Origin: Streptomyces sp. Sge12
GTDB lineage: Bacteria; Actinomycetota; Actinomycetes; Streptomycetales; Streptomycetaceae
Direction of reading: 5' to 3'
Length of the DNA: 64,000 bases
NCBI RefSeq assembly: GCF_002080455.1
Contig: NZ_CP020555.1
Location: forward strand, 4,996,501-5,060,500
Under the pieces are notes generated by a model. It was given only the letters and a program-made list of their open reading frames with translations, did no database searches and was not told the DNA's origin. The position numbers and the translations under genes were made by a program. Positions 24,604 through 33,586 of this stretch are shown here, piece after piece; within the stretch, counting starts at the first letter, position 1; every line of letters starts with the position of its first letter.

Positions 24604-26298
24604 ATGCGGACGACGACTGCACCCGACACCGTCGCGGAGCTCATAGCGCGCCAATGGGGCGACCACCGGCCCGGGCTGAAACACGAGGACGGCCTCCTCA
24701 GCCACCACCGGACCGCCCAGGAGGCCGCCGCGCGCGCCGCGCTCCTCGTCGACCTCATGCCCCCGGGGGCCGAGCCCCACCTCGGGATCCTGCTCGACAA
24801 CACCCCCGAGTTCCCGTTCTGGCTCGGCGCGGCGGCCCTCGCCGGGGCCGCCGTCGCCGGGATCAACCCCACCCGGCGCGGCTCCGAGCTGGCCCGCGAC
24901 ATCCTGCACACCGACTGCCGGATCCTGATCACCGAGCGGGCCCACCTGCCGCTGCTGCGCGACCTCGACCTGCCCGGCGTACGGATCCTGGTCACCGGCA
25001 CCGAGGAGTACGAGACCCTCCTCGCCCCCTACGCCGCCGCCGAGCCCGGCGAAGCCGCGCTGCGCACCCCCGCCCCGGACTCGCGCCTCCTCCTGTACTT
25101 CACCTCCGGCTCCACCGGCGCCCCCAAGGCCGCCATCTGCACGCAGGGCCGGCTCGCCGCGGCCGGCTCGGCACTGGCCCGCCAGTTCTCCGTCACCCCC
25201 GACGACGTCCACTACGTCTGCATGCCGCTCTTCCACGGCAACGCCGTCATCGCCGACTGGCTGCCGGCGCTCGCCGGCGGGGCCGCGGTGGCCCTGCGGC
25301 GTCGATTTTCGGCCTCCGCGTTCCTGGACGACGTTCGGGGATACGGGGCCACGTACTTCACCTACGTCGGGCGGGCGATCCAGTACCTCCTGGCCACCGA
25401 ACCCCGCCCCGACGACCGCACGCACACCCTGCGCCTCGGCTTCGGCACCGAGGCCGGGGCGGTGGACGCGGCCCGCTTCGCCGAGCGGTTCGGGGTCCGG
25501 CTGGTGGAGGGCTACGGAGCCACCGAGGGCGGCGCCTCCGTCCAGCGCACCCCGGACACCCCGCCGGGCGCCCTGGGCCGGGCGGGCGCGGGCGACGACC
25601 TGGCGGTGATCGACCCGGAGACGGGTGCGGAATGCCCGCCTGCGCTGCTCGCCCCGGACGGCCGCCTGCTCAACGGCTCGGCGGCGATCGGCGAACTGGT
25701 CAACCGGGGCCGCAGCCTGTTCGAGGGGTACTGGCGCAACCCCGATGCGGAGGTCGACCGCACCCGGGACGGCTGGTACTGGACGGGGGACCTCTTCTTC
25801 CGCGACGCGGCGGGCTTCCTCTACTTCGCGGGCCGCACCGACGACCGGCTCCGCGTCGACAGCGAGAACCTCGCGGCGGCGATGATCGAGAACATCCTGG
25901 CCCGCTGGGCGGACGCGGCCGCGGTCGCCGTCTACGCCGTCCCGGACGAGGTGGCGGGGGACCAGGTGATGGCGGCGCTGGCCCTCCGGGAGGGCGCGGA
26001 ATTCTCCCCGGAGGCCTTCGCGGCCTTCCTGGCCGGCCAGCCGGACCTGGGCACGAAGATGGCCCCGCGCTACGTCCGCATCGTCGGGGCCATGCCGACC
26101 ACGGCGACGAACAAGGTCCACCGCGTCGCGCTCCGCCGCGCGGGCTTCCGCTGCGCGGACCCGGTCTGGCACCGGTCCCCGGCCGGGGCCTACACCCCCC
26201 TCGGCCCCCCGGCGCTGACCACCCTCCTCGCCACGTACGAAGCCCAGGGCCGCAGCCACCTCCTGCCCCGGTGCGCATCCAGCCTCGCCGGCGATTGA
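24604..26298 (+). CDS. AMP-binding acyl-CoA synthetase
   Basis: This 564-residue enzyme starts at ATG 24604. It has the ANL-superfamily motifs: YFTSGSTGAPKAA (P-loop, about 165), YGATEGG, YWTGDLFFRDAAGF, RTDDRLRVDSENLAA and TATNKVHRVALRR with the catalytic Lys in the C-terminal domain. It activates a carboxylic acid to an adenylate and then a CoA thioester. Context gives no clear substrate: it sits between the LPMO gene and tRNA-Lys. The final codons (CASSLAGD stop) are read from the interspersed GC-rich repeat, so the natural end may once have been elsewhere. Confidence 0.88.
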   Translation: MRTTTAPDTVAELIARQWGDHRPGLKHEDGLLSHHRTAQEAAARAALLVDLMPPGAEPHLGILLDNTPEFPFWLGAAALAGAAVAGINPTRRGSELARDILHTDCRILITERAHLPLLRDLDLPGVRILVTGTEEYETLLAPYAAAEPGEAALRTPAPDSRLLLYFTSGSTGAPKAAICTQGRLAAAGSALARQFSVTPDDVHYVCMPLFHGNAVIADWLPALAGGAAVALRRRFSASAFLDDVRGYGATYFTYVGRAIQYLLATEPRPDDRTHTLRLGFGTEAGAVDAARFAERFGVRLVEGYGATEGGASVQRTPDTPPGALGRAGAGDDLAVIDPETGAECPPALLAPDGRLLNGSAAIGELVNRGRSLFEGYWRNPDAEVDRTRDGWYWTGDLFFRDAAGFLYFAGRTDDRLRVDSENLAAAMIENILARWADAAAVAVYAVPDEVAGDQVMAALALREGAEFSPEAFAAFLAGQPDLGTKMAPRYVRIVGAMPTTATNKVHRVALRRAGFRCADPVWHRSPAGAYTPLGPPALTTLLATYEAQGRSHLLPRCASSLAGD

Positions 26299-26325
26299 GG
26301 CGCGGGGTCCGGGGCGGAGCCCCAG
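26278..26325. repeat. GC-rich interspersed repeat, copy 3, overlaps a gene end
   Basis: TCCAGCCTCGCCGGCGATTG followed by AGGCGCGGGGTCCGGGGCGG is the reverse complement of the unit at 8211 and 13160. The TGA stop of the acyl-CoA synthetase gene (26296-26298) lies inside it. Its CCGGGGCGGAGCCCC dyad may serve as terminator. Confidence 0.8.
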
Positions 26326-26360
26326 GTTCTTGGGCCGCACCGGCCCCCCGGGTAATGGTT

Positions 26361-26388
26361 TTGAGCACCCCCGAGGACCGGGTAGTAT
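26361..26388 (+). promoter_or_regulatory. promoter of tRNA-Lys copy 2
   Basis: TTGAGC (26361-26366) and TAGTAT (26383-26388) with a 16-base spacer resemble a housekeeping sigma promoter. The tRNA begins 16 bases after the -10 element. The leader TTTCTCTGTCAGCAGGC matches the leader of copy 1. Confidence 0.7.
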
Positions 26389-26403
26389 TTTCTCTGTCAG
26401 CAG

Positions 26404-26477
26404 GCGCCGCTAGCTCAGTTGGTTAGAGCAGCTGACTCTTAATCAGCGGGTCCGGGGTTCGAGTCCCTGGCGGCGCA
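26404..26477 (+). tRNA. tRNA-Lys(CTT), copy 2
   Basis: This 74-base gene begins GCGCCGCTAGCTCAGTTGGT and ends CCTGGCGGCGCA. Its anticodon loop is ACTCTTAA with CTT as anticodon. It is identical to the genes at 20117 and 40649 but lies on the opposite strand. It has its own promoter upstream and a hairpin terminator downstream, so it is a single-gene unit. Confidence 0.97.
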
Positions 26478-26483
26478 CCTGTC

Positions 26484-26521
26484 CTTCGGGCGGTTTCCGG
26501 TTCACCGGGAACCGCCCGAAG
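26484..26521. terminator. hairpin terminator after tRNA-Lys copy 2
   Basis: CTTCGGGCGGTT and AACCGCCCGAAG form a perfect 12-bp stem around a CCGG-containing loop, followed by TGTTTT. It ends the tRNA transcript and probably also the IclR-type gene that converges from 26556. Confidence 0.85.
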
Positions 26522-26555
26522 TGTTTTCCGGCCCCGCAAACGCACCGGCCCCGCC

Positions 26556-27314
26556 CTAGAGCGTGAGCGACAGCAGCAGCGGTGCCGCCTTCCGGTTCAG
26601 GGTGTCCGCCGCGGCCCGCAACCGGTGCGCGTGCTCGACCGGCATGGACAGCGCCAGGCAGCCCACCGAGGCCCCGGCCGTGATCGGAACCGCCGCGCAG
26701 ACCGTGCCCACCGCGTATTCCTGGAGGTCCAGCACGGGCACGGTGGCCGGCTGCGCGTCCAGCTTGGAGAACAGGATCCGCTCGTTCACGATCGTCTTCG
26801 ACGTCAGCCGGGCGATCTTGTGCCGGGACAGGTGGTCGCGCCGCCCGTTCAGGTCGAGCTGCGTCAGCAGGCACTTTCCGACCGCGCTGGCGTGCGCCGC
26901 GGAGCGGAAGTCGACCCACTCGTGGACCTTCGGGGTGCGCGGACTGTCCGCGAACTGGGTGATCCGGACCTCGCCGTCCACGTACCGGCTGATGTAGACG
27001 GCCGCGCCGACCGAGTCGCTCAGCCGGTCCAGCGTCTCCTGGAGCTTGTCGGTGAGCGCCTGCTGCCGGTCGATGCCCGAGCCGAGCAGGACGAGGGAGT
27101 CCCCTATGGCGTACGCCCCGTCGGACACCTGCAATACGTACCCCTCCCGGCGCAGCATGAGCAGCATCGGGGCGAGATGGACTGCGGGCAGGCCGGTCTC
27201 ACGCGCGATCTGCACGTCCGTCACACCCCCGGTGTGACGCGCGATCGTTTCGAGTACGCGTAGTGCGTACTGCACCGAGTGGAACGGCGCGGTCGGCTCG
27301 GGCTTCAGCGCCAC
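26556..27314 (-). CDS. IclR family transcriptional regulator
   Basis: This 252-residue protein starts at ATG 27314. The winged helix is at about 10-75 (FHSVQYALRVLETIARHTGG, VTDVQIARETGLPAVHLAPM, LLMLRREGYVLQ). The effector domain follows, with VGAAVYISRYVDGEVRITQF, AHASAVGKCLLTQL (the A-x-GK signature) and VCAAVPITAGASVGCLALSM. IclR proteins usually sense small carbon compounds. An inverted repeat lies just upstream of the start. The LLM flavin oxidoreductase gene is divergent, 251 bases away, and is the nearest candidate target. Confidence 0.9.
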   Translation of the reverse strand: MALKPEPTAPFHSVQYALRVLETIARHTGGVTDVQIARETGLPAVHLAPMLLMLRREGYVLQVSDGAYAIGDSLVLLGSGIDRQQALTDKLQETLDRLSDSVGAAVYISRYVDGEVRITQFADSPRTPKVHEWVDFRSAAHASAVGKCLLTQLDLNGRRDHLSRHKIARLTSKTIVNERILFSKLDAQPATVPVLDLQEYAVGTVCAAVPITAGASVGCLALSMPVEHAHRLRAAADTLNRKAAPLLLSLTL

Positions 27315-27357
27315 GGTTTCCCCCTAGCAGGTTGTTACCGCTTGCCCTACCACGATA

Positions 27358-27403
27358 GCCATCAAGAGGCCCATGTGGAGCGCCTGTTGAGGAGATTGAT
27401 GGC
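27358..27403. promoter_or_regulatory. inverted repeat upstream of the IclR-type gene
   Basis: GCCATCAA (27358-27365) and TTGATGGC (27396-27403) are perfect inverted arms with a 30-base spacer. A second smaller dyad TTGATGGCTCAA lies at the right arm. They sit 44 bases before the IclR start, so they could bind that regulator. The rest of the gap to 27565 shows no clear gene. Confidence 0.5.
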
Positions 27404-27564
27404 TCAATCATGACTGTCTGCCTGGACCTACTCCTCTGGCATATGCCACAGACATGAACGGTACCCCGCACGGCCGGGAATGCCCGGCCGCCGCGCACGG
27501 TTCGAGTTCTTCGTACGGTGTCGCACTGATGTCGTGCGCACGGAAGAGCGAAACGGGAGCGACG

Positions 27565-28704
27565 ATGAGTGACGCAGGGGACGACGCGCAGGGCCGCGCG
27601 AGCGCGAGCGGGGCGGCGAACCGGAACGCGAGCGGGATCCGCGGCACCGCCCACGGCCGGGCGACCGTACCGCTCTCCGTCCTGGACCTCGTCACCGTGG
27701 GTGCGGGCAGCACCGCCCACGCCTCCCTCCGCACCAGCGTGGAGATCGCCCGCCTCGCAGAGTCGCGCGGCTACCACCGCCACTGGGTGGCCGAACACCA
27801 CTCCATGCCCGGTGTCGCCAGCTCCTCACCGGCCGTGATCCTGGCCCACCTCGCCGCGCACACCTCCCGCATCCGGCTCGGTTCCGGCGGGGTCATGCTG
27901 CCCAACCACGCCCCGCTCGCCGTCGCCGAGCAGTTCGGCACCCTGGAGGCGCTCGCCCCGGGCCGGATCGACCTGGGCCTCGGCCGCGCCCCCGGCACCG
28001 ACGGCCGCACGGCCGCCGCGCTCCGCGGGCCCGGGCGCCTGGACGAGGCCGCGGACGAGTTCCCCCGGCGCCTCGCGGAGCTCACCCGCTTCCTCGACGA
28101 CGACTTCCCCGACGGGCACCCGTACGCCCGCGTGCACGCCGTACCCGGCCCGGTGCAGGGCCCCACCGGGCGCCCGCCGCTGTGGCTGCTCGGCTCCTCC
28201 GGCTTCAGCGCCCGCCTGGCCGGCGAGCTCGGCCTGCCCTTCGCCTACGCCCACCACTTCTCGGCCGCCGGCACCCTGCCCGCGCTCGACCTCTACCGCC
28301 AGAGCTTCCGCCCCTCGGCCGTCCTCGACGCCCCCTACGCCGTCATCGGGGTCTCGGCGCTCGCCGCCGACACCGACGGGGAGGCCCGCGCCCAGGTGCT
28401 GACGGGCGCGCTGTCGATGCTGCGCCTGCGGACCGGGCGGCCCGGCCTGATCCCGACGCCCGAGGAGGCGGCGGCGTACGCCTTCTCCGCGCCGGAGCGG
28501 GAGTTCGTGGACAGCTGGCTCGCGAACGTCGTCCACGGCACTCCCGACGAGGTCCGCACCGGACTGGACGACCTAGCGAAGCTGACGGGGGCGGACGAGC
28601 TGATGCTGACCGCCAACGCCCACAGCGGGGCGGCCCGGTTGCGTTCGTACGGGCTCGTCGCAGATGTATACGGCATGCCGGCGCAGGCGCCCGCCGCTCA
28701 TTGA
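27565..28704 (+). CDS. LLM class flavin-dependent oxidoreductase
   Basis: This 379-residue protein starts at ATG 27565 behind CGGGAG. It has the bacterial luciferase-like TIM barrel: PLSVLDLVTVGAGSTAHASL near the start, then YHRHWVAEHHSMPGVASSSP, RIRLGSGGVMLPNHAPLAVA and GRIDLGLGRAPGTD. The WVAEHH and GGVMLPNH patterns are typical of MsnO8-type LLM oxidoreductases. These use reduced FMN (or F420 in some relatives) to act on organic substrates. The divergent IclR-type gene could regulate it. A hairpin terminator lies 68 bases after the stop. Confidence 0.9.
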   Translation: MSDAGDDAQGRASASGAANRNASGIRGTAHGRATVPLSVLDLVTVGAGSTAHASLRTSVEIARLAESRGYHRHWVAEHHSMPGVASSSPAVILAHLAAHTSRIRLGSGGVMLPNHAPLAVAEQFGTLEALAPGRIDLGLGRAPGTDGRTAAALRGPGRLDEAADEFPRRLAELTRFLDDDFPDGHPYARVHAVPGPVQGPTGRPPLWLLGSSGFSARLAGELGLPFAYAHHFSAAGTLPALDLYRQSFRPSAVLDAPYAVIGVSALAADTDGEARAQVLTGALSMLRLRTGRPGLIPTPEEAAAYAFSAPEREFVDSWLANVVHGTPDEVRTGLDDLAKLTGADELMLTANAHSGAARLRSYGLVADVYGMPAQAPAAH

Positions 28705-28772
28705 CGGAGTGCGAACGGGGTTTTGCTGGTTCGTTGCCGAAATCTTGCGGAGAGCTTCCTGAAGGGAGCCTT

Positions 28773-28805
28773 AAACCGCTCGTCACCCGGGGTGGCGAGC
28801 GGTTT
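28773..28805. terminator. hairpin terminator between LLM oxidoreductase and chitinase genes
   Basis: AAACCGCTCGTCACC pairs with GGTGGCGAGCGGTTT with one G-T wobble, giving a 15-bp stem around a CGG-type loop, and then TCTGATG. It lies 68 bases after the LLM oxidoreductase stop. Confidence 0.85.
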
Positions 28806-28847
28806 CTGATGTGCGCTCGAGTCTCTGACTTGGGGAAATAGCGTCTG

Positions 28848-28877
28848 AGTGGTCTAGTCCTTCTTTGGTCCGAACCA
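28848..28877 (+). promoter_or_regulatory. paired DasR/chitinase-type operators before the GH18 gene
   Basis: AGTGGTCTAGTCCTT (28848-28862) and TTTGGTCCGAACCAT (28864-28878) each contain a GGTC-N2-NACC-like core. Such 12-bp direct repeats are known from Streptomyces chitinase promoters, and the first matches the DasR consensus well. An AGTGAT-CGCT-ATCACT dyad follows at 28893-28908. The chitinase starts at 28960. Confidence 0.75.
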
Positions 28878-28959
28878 TTGACGCGGGGCTGGAGTGATCG
28901 CTATCACTTCTCTCACCCGAACCTCTTGCTCTCTCCTCCCAGCCCCCCGGAGGCAGTTC

Positions 28960-30645
<1,686 letters not shown>

Positions 30646-30669
30646 TCTCCCCCCACCCCGCGCCGAGCG

Positions 30670-30712
30670 ACACCTCCGCCCTGTCCCCTCTCCGGGGGCG
30701 GGGCGGAGGTGT
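30670..30712. terminator. hairpin terminator after the chitinase gene
   Basis: ACACCTCCGCCC and GGGCGGAGGTGT form a perfect 12-bp stem, with an inner CCCC/GGGG pairing in the loop. It lies 25 bases after the chitinase stop and before the HTH gene leader. Confidence 0.85.
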
Positions 30713-30803
30713 GTCACATGGTTGCCGGATTCCGGACATCCCTGCGTGTCGGTATCGCTACGCTCGGCCACAAGCTCGTTCTCCGCTTGGGGGTGCCGTT
30801 CCC

Positions 30804-31652
30804 ATGGCCGTCGTCCGTGACATCGATCCCAGCGCCTCGCCGCTGGACTACTACAGCTACGAGCTGCGGCGGTTGAGGGAAGAGGCGGGCCTGAAGCAGG
30901 CGCAGTTGGGCGCGATCATCTTCTGCACCGGTTCCCTGATCGGCATGATCGAGAACGGCAAGCGGGTCCCGACACGGGACTTCTCGGAACGGGTGGATGC
31001 CGCGCTCGGCACGGGCGGTGTGTTCTCCCGCCTGGTGGGGCTGGTCCTACGGAGCGTCCTGCCGACGTGGTTCCAGCCGTACGCCGAGATGGAGGCCCGG
31101 GCGACCTTCATCTCCACGTACCAGTGCCAGCTGGTCTACGGGCTCCTCCAGACGACGGACTATGCGCGAGCAGTGCTCGGCGTCGACAACCCCGGAACGC
31201 TCGACACTGCTGTGGCGGCTCGCATGGATCGGCAGCGGATCCTCGGTCGTGCGAATCCGCCAGTGCTGTGGGTGGTGCTGGATGAGGCCGCCCTGTACCG
31301 GGAGATCGGCGGGCCTGAAGTCATGCGCGCCCAGCTCGCCCACCTGTTGAGCCTTCAGAGCCAGCAGTGGCTCGAGATCCAGGTGCTGCCCTTCGCAGTG
31401 GGCCAGCATGCGGGAATGATGGGCTCGTTCAACCTGCTGCGGTTCGACGACGATCCGGACATCCACTACAGCGAGAGCTATGACTCCGGCCATATGACGG
31501 CCAACGCGCAAGTGATCAAGGAGCGTTCGGTCGGCTACGCTCGCCTGCAAGCCGAGGCCCTTTCTCCCCGGGCGTCGGCAGAGCTGATCGCTCGCGTAAT
31601 GGAGGAACGCTATGGGAAGCATCCAGAACCTGACGGGCGCGCGGTGGCGTAA
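30804..31652 (+). CDS. HTH regulator with DUF5753 (Scr1-type)
   Basis: This 282-residue protein starts at ATG 30804. It has an XRE-type HTH at about 20-75 (YELRRLREEAGLKQAQLGAI, GSLIGMIENGKRVPTRDFSE) and a DUF5753 domain (about 95-275; FQPYAEMEARATFISTYQCQ, VYGLLQTTDYARAVL, MMGSFNLLRFDDDPDIHYSE). This family is expanded in streptomycetes and normally paired with a small DUF397 gene, as here with a 41-base overlap. Related pairs (WhiJ-like/abaA-like loci) affect development and antibiotic output. DUF397 may control the regulator, possibly as an antitoxin-like partner, which is a hypothesis. Confidence 0.93.
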   Translation: MAVVRDIDPSASPLDYYSYELRRLREEAGLKQAQLGAIIFCTGSLIGMIENGKRVPTRDFSERVDAALGTGGVFSRLVGLVLRSVLPTWFQPYAEMEARATFISTYQCQLVYGLLQTTDYARAVLGVDNPGTLDTAVAARMDRQRILGRANPPVLWVVLDEAALYREIGGPEVMRAQLAHLLSLQSQQWLEIQVLPFAVGQHAGMMGSFNLLRFDDDPDIHYSESYDSGHMTANAQVIKERSVGYARLQAEALSPRASAELIARVMEERYGKHPEPDGRAVA

Positions 31653-31848
31653 GTCGTCCTACAGCGGCTCCAGCGGCGGCGACTGCGTGGAGTGCACCCC
31701 CCTCGGCGGAGCCGCGTGGCGCGAGGCCGCGTACAGCGGAACCACCGGAGGAGACGGCCGGGTCGCGGTCCGGGACTCCAAGAACCCCGGCGGGCCGGTC
31801 TTCACGGTCACGGCAGACGCGTTCGGCGCCTTCGTGCGGAGTCTCTGA
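31612..31848 (+). CDS. DUF397 protein with a partly duplicated motif
   Basis: This 78-residue protein starts at ATG 31612, inside the preceding HTH gene by 41 bases. DUF397 proteins normally have one WRKSSYSG..GGNCVE..VAVRDSK..PV pattern in about 60-65 residues. Here the first half occurs twice: RWRKSSYSGSSGGDCVE and AWREAAYSGTTGGDGRV, followed by VAVRDSKNPGGPVFTVTADA and FGAFVRSL. The protein probably acts with the DUF5753 regulator. The duplication may change partner binding. Confidence 0.92.
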   Translation: MGSIQNLTGARWRKSSYSGSSGGDCVECTPLGGAAWREAAYSGTTGGDGRVAVRDSKNPGGPVFTVTADAFGAFVRSL

Positions 31849-31850
31849 CC

Positions 31851-32837
31851 TCAGAGCCAGCCCTGCTGGGCGGCCTTGAGGCCGGCCTCGAAGCGGCTCG
31901 TCGCGTGGAGGCGTTCCATGAGGGCGGCCATCTGGCGCCTGACGGTACGCAGCGACACCCCGAGGCGTTTGCCGGCGGCCTCGTCCGTCATGCCCGAGGC
32001 GAGGAGCTTCAGCAGTTCGAGCTCGGTCGCGGTGGGGCGGGTGTCGGTCGGGCGGGGCCGGTCCGCTCCCAGTGGTACGGCGGAGTTCCACGTCTGCTCG
32101 AACAGGGTGGCCAGGGAAGCCACGATCCCGGGCGCGCTGGTGCACAGCGCGCCCAGCCGGGAGTGGTCGGGGTCGATCGGGACCACCGCCACCGTCCGGT
32201 CGAATATCAGGAGGCGGGGCGGCAGGAGCGGGCTGGTCCGCACCTGGCCGCCCTGTTCCGTCAGCCAACGGGCGTAGGCCAGCGTCGTCGGATCGTTGCG
32301 CGCGCTGTCCTGGTAGACCGACCGCATCTCGATGCCGCGGGCCAGTGCGCGCCGGTCGAGCGGCCGGGAGGCCTCCAGGCTCGCTTCGGACAGTGCGCCG
32401 CCCGGCAGGATCGCCAGGCATTCCCGGGTCAGTCCGTGGGCGAGCTGCTCCAGCCGGCTCTGGATGGCGTCCATGCCCACGAGCCGTTCCGCGCCGTCGA
32501 CCTCGGTGTTCGGGCTGAGTTCCGCGAACTCGGAGACCACCTGCGCCGCGGCCGCCTTGCTGCGGGCCAGCTCCTGCTGCTGTCGGGCCAGCTCCTCCTC
32601 CTGGCGGCGCAGCAGCAGCTCCAGGCCCAGTTCGGGTCGCACCGCACGCAACCCGCCCGGGCAGTCCCGCGACGGTCTGAGCAGGTCGAGGTCGACGAGC
32701 CGGTCCAGGCTCTCGCGGACCCGGGTCTCGGTGAGGCCGAGTCGGGCGCTCAGCTCGGCGATCCCTCCCGATGGGTCGGCCAGCATGCCCCGGTACACGG
32801 CTTCCACGTCCGCCCCGAGACCCAGCGTTTGCAGCAT
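31851..32837 (-). CDS. TrmB/LuxR-type HTH transcriptional regulator
   Basis: This 328-residue regulator starts at ATG 32837. An N-terminal winged helix (about 10-60; EAVYRGMLADPSGGIAELSA, LTETRVRESLDRLVDLDLLR) is followed by a coiled-coil stretch (LLRRQEEELARQQQELARSK), a central PLD-like/TrmB sensing region (about 110-250), and a C-terminal LuxR-type HTH (TATELELLKLLASGMTDEAA, LGVSLRTVRRQMAALMERLH). Streptomycetes have many such proteins and most have no known ligand. It is divergent from a small secreted peptide gene with SINWD repeats, and a perfect inverted repeat lies between. The peptide is a plausible ligand. Confidence 0.9.
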   Translation of the reverse strand: MLQTLGLGADVEAVYRGMLADPSGGIAELSARLGLTETRVRESLDRLVDLDLLRPSRDCPGGLRAVRPELGLELLLRRQEEELARQQQELARSKAAAAQVVSEFAELSPNTEVDGAERLVGMDAIQSRLEQLAHGLTRECLAILPGGALSEASLEASRPLDRRALARGIEMRSVYQDSARNDPTTLAYARWLTEQGGQVRTSPLLPPRLLIFDRTVAVVPIDPDHSRLGALCTSAPGIVASLATLFEQTWNSAVPLGADRPRPTDTRPTATELELLKLLASGMTDEAAGKRLGVSLRTVRRQMAALMERLHATSRFEAGLKAAQQGWL

Positions 32838-32904
32838 CTCCCAGCCCCCCAGCTGTAGTTGGGTCGCCCCCCGCGAGCGCCGCCTTCGCGATCGTAGGCG
32901 AAAT

Positions 32905-32937
32905 CTGTCACCAAGGTGCCTGGCCCGTTGGTGACAG
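32905..32937. promoter_or_regulatory. perfect inverted repeat between the regulator and peptide genes
   Basis: CTGTCACCAA (32905-32914) and TTGGTGACAG (32928-32937) are perfect 10-base inverted arms with a 13-base spacer, so their centres are about two helical turns apart. It lies 68 bases before the regulator start and 165 bases before the peptide start. This fits a dimeric regulator site. The rest of 32838-33101 shows no gene. Confidence 0.65.
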
Positions 32938-33101
32938 CCGGAACCTCTTCTGCGCCCGGCCCGGGGGCAGCAACATGGTGATCACCGGGACGGCGGGGAC
33001 GAGAGTCCCCGACTCAGGCCAGAGCCGCAAGGACGATCCGGACCAGCGCGCAGCACACCGCACCGAACGCATCGCTTCCGAGCCTGTGACCTGGGGGAAC
33101 C

Positions 33102-33284
33102 ATGTCCCGTACCACCCGCTTCGCCGCTGTCGCCGCCGTCCTCACCGCCCTGTGCGCCGGCGCCTTCACCACCGCCCCGGCGGTCGTCCCCGACGGGAGC
33201 CACCACGTCAGTGCCTCCGTCGACGGCAGCATCAACTGGGACACGGCGCCGGAGTCCGCCCGGGACAGCATCAACTGGGACTAG
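33102..33284 (+). CDS. small secreted peptide with two SINWD repeats, candidate signal
   Basis: This 60-residue protein starts at ATG 33102 behind CTGGGGG. The first 27 residues are a Sec-type signal peptide (TRFAAVAAVLTALCAGAFTT then APA). The mature part is short and acidic. SINWD occurs at residues 43-47 and again at 56-60, where it is the exact C-terminus; the matching 15 bases AGCATCAACTGGGAC are identical in both copies. No domain is recognised. A short secreted peptide with repeated C-terminal cores, next to a divergent regulator, is the usual layout of a peptide pheromone, but this is inference. Confidence 0.75.
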   Translation: MSRTTRFAAVAAVLTALCAGAFTTAPAVVPDGSHHVSASVDGSINWDTAPESARDSINWD

Positions 33285-33289
33285 CGGGC

Positions 33290-33565
33290 ATGCGCGTCAT
33301 CCGAGCGTCCCTGTCGGGGCCTTGTGACGATCCGGACCGGGAGGGCGCGCTCGCGCTCGTCTCCGATCTGATCTGGGCCCACACTCCCGCCGTGCATGGA
33401 CTGGAGCACCTGCGGACCCGAGCCGCCGACGACGGCGTGCACGTCTACCTCTTCCTGAGGGCCGCCTCCGAGGCCGCGGCCCTCACCCAGGCCCGCGCCA
33501 TCCTCGACGGCGCCCGTGTCCCGCTGCGGGCGCACGGCTACCGCACCGCCGGCCCGTACCCCTGA
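33290..33565 (+). CDS. 91-residue cytoplasmic protein, function unknown
   Basis: This protein starts at ATG 33290, 5 bases after the peptide gene's stop, so the two are probably cotranscribed. It has no signal peptide. The sequence is mixed alpha/beta (MRVIRASLSGPCDDPDREGA, LALVSDLIWAHTPAVHGLEH, GVHVYLFLRAASEAAALTQA). No family is recognised. Its place after the SINWD peptide suggests a role in making, exporting or sensing that peptide, or simply cotranscription with the tachylectin genes. The ribosome-binding site is weak, which fits translational coupling. Confidence 0.75.
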   Translation: MRVIRASLSGPCDDPDREGALALVSDLIWAHTPAVHGLEHLRTRAADDGVHVYLFLRAASEAAALTQARAILDGARVPLRAHGYRTAGPYP

Positions 33566-33586
33566 ACGTTCCCCGAGGAGAACGCA

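Noticed and set aside
26443..26919. A minus-strand frame that runs across tRNA-Lys copy 2 and into the IclR gene
   Set aside because: It contains the tRNA and terminator sequence and is out of frame with the IclR gene.
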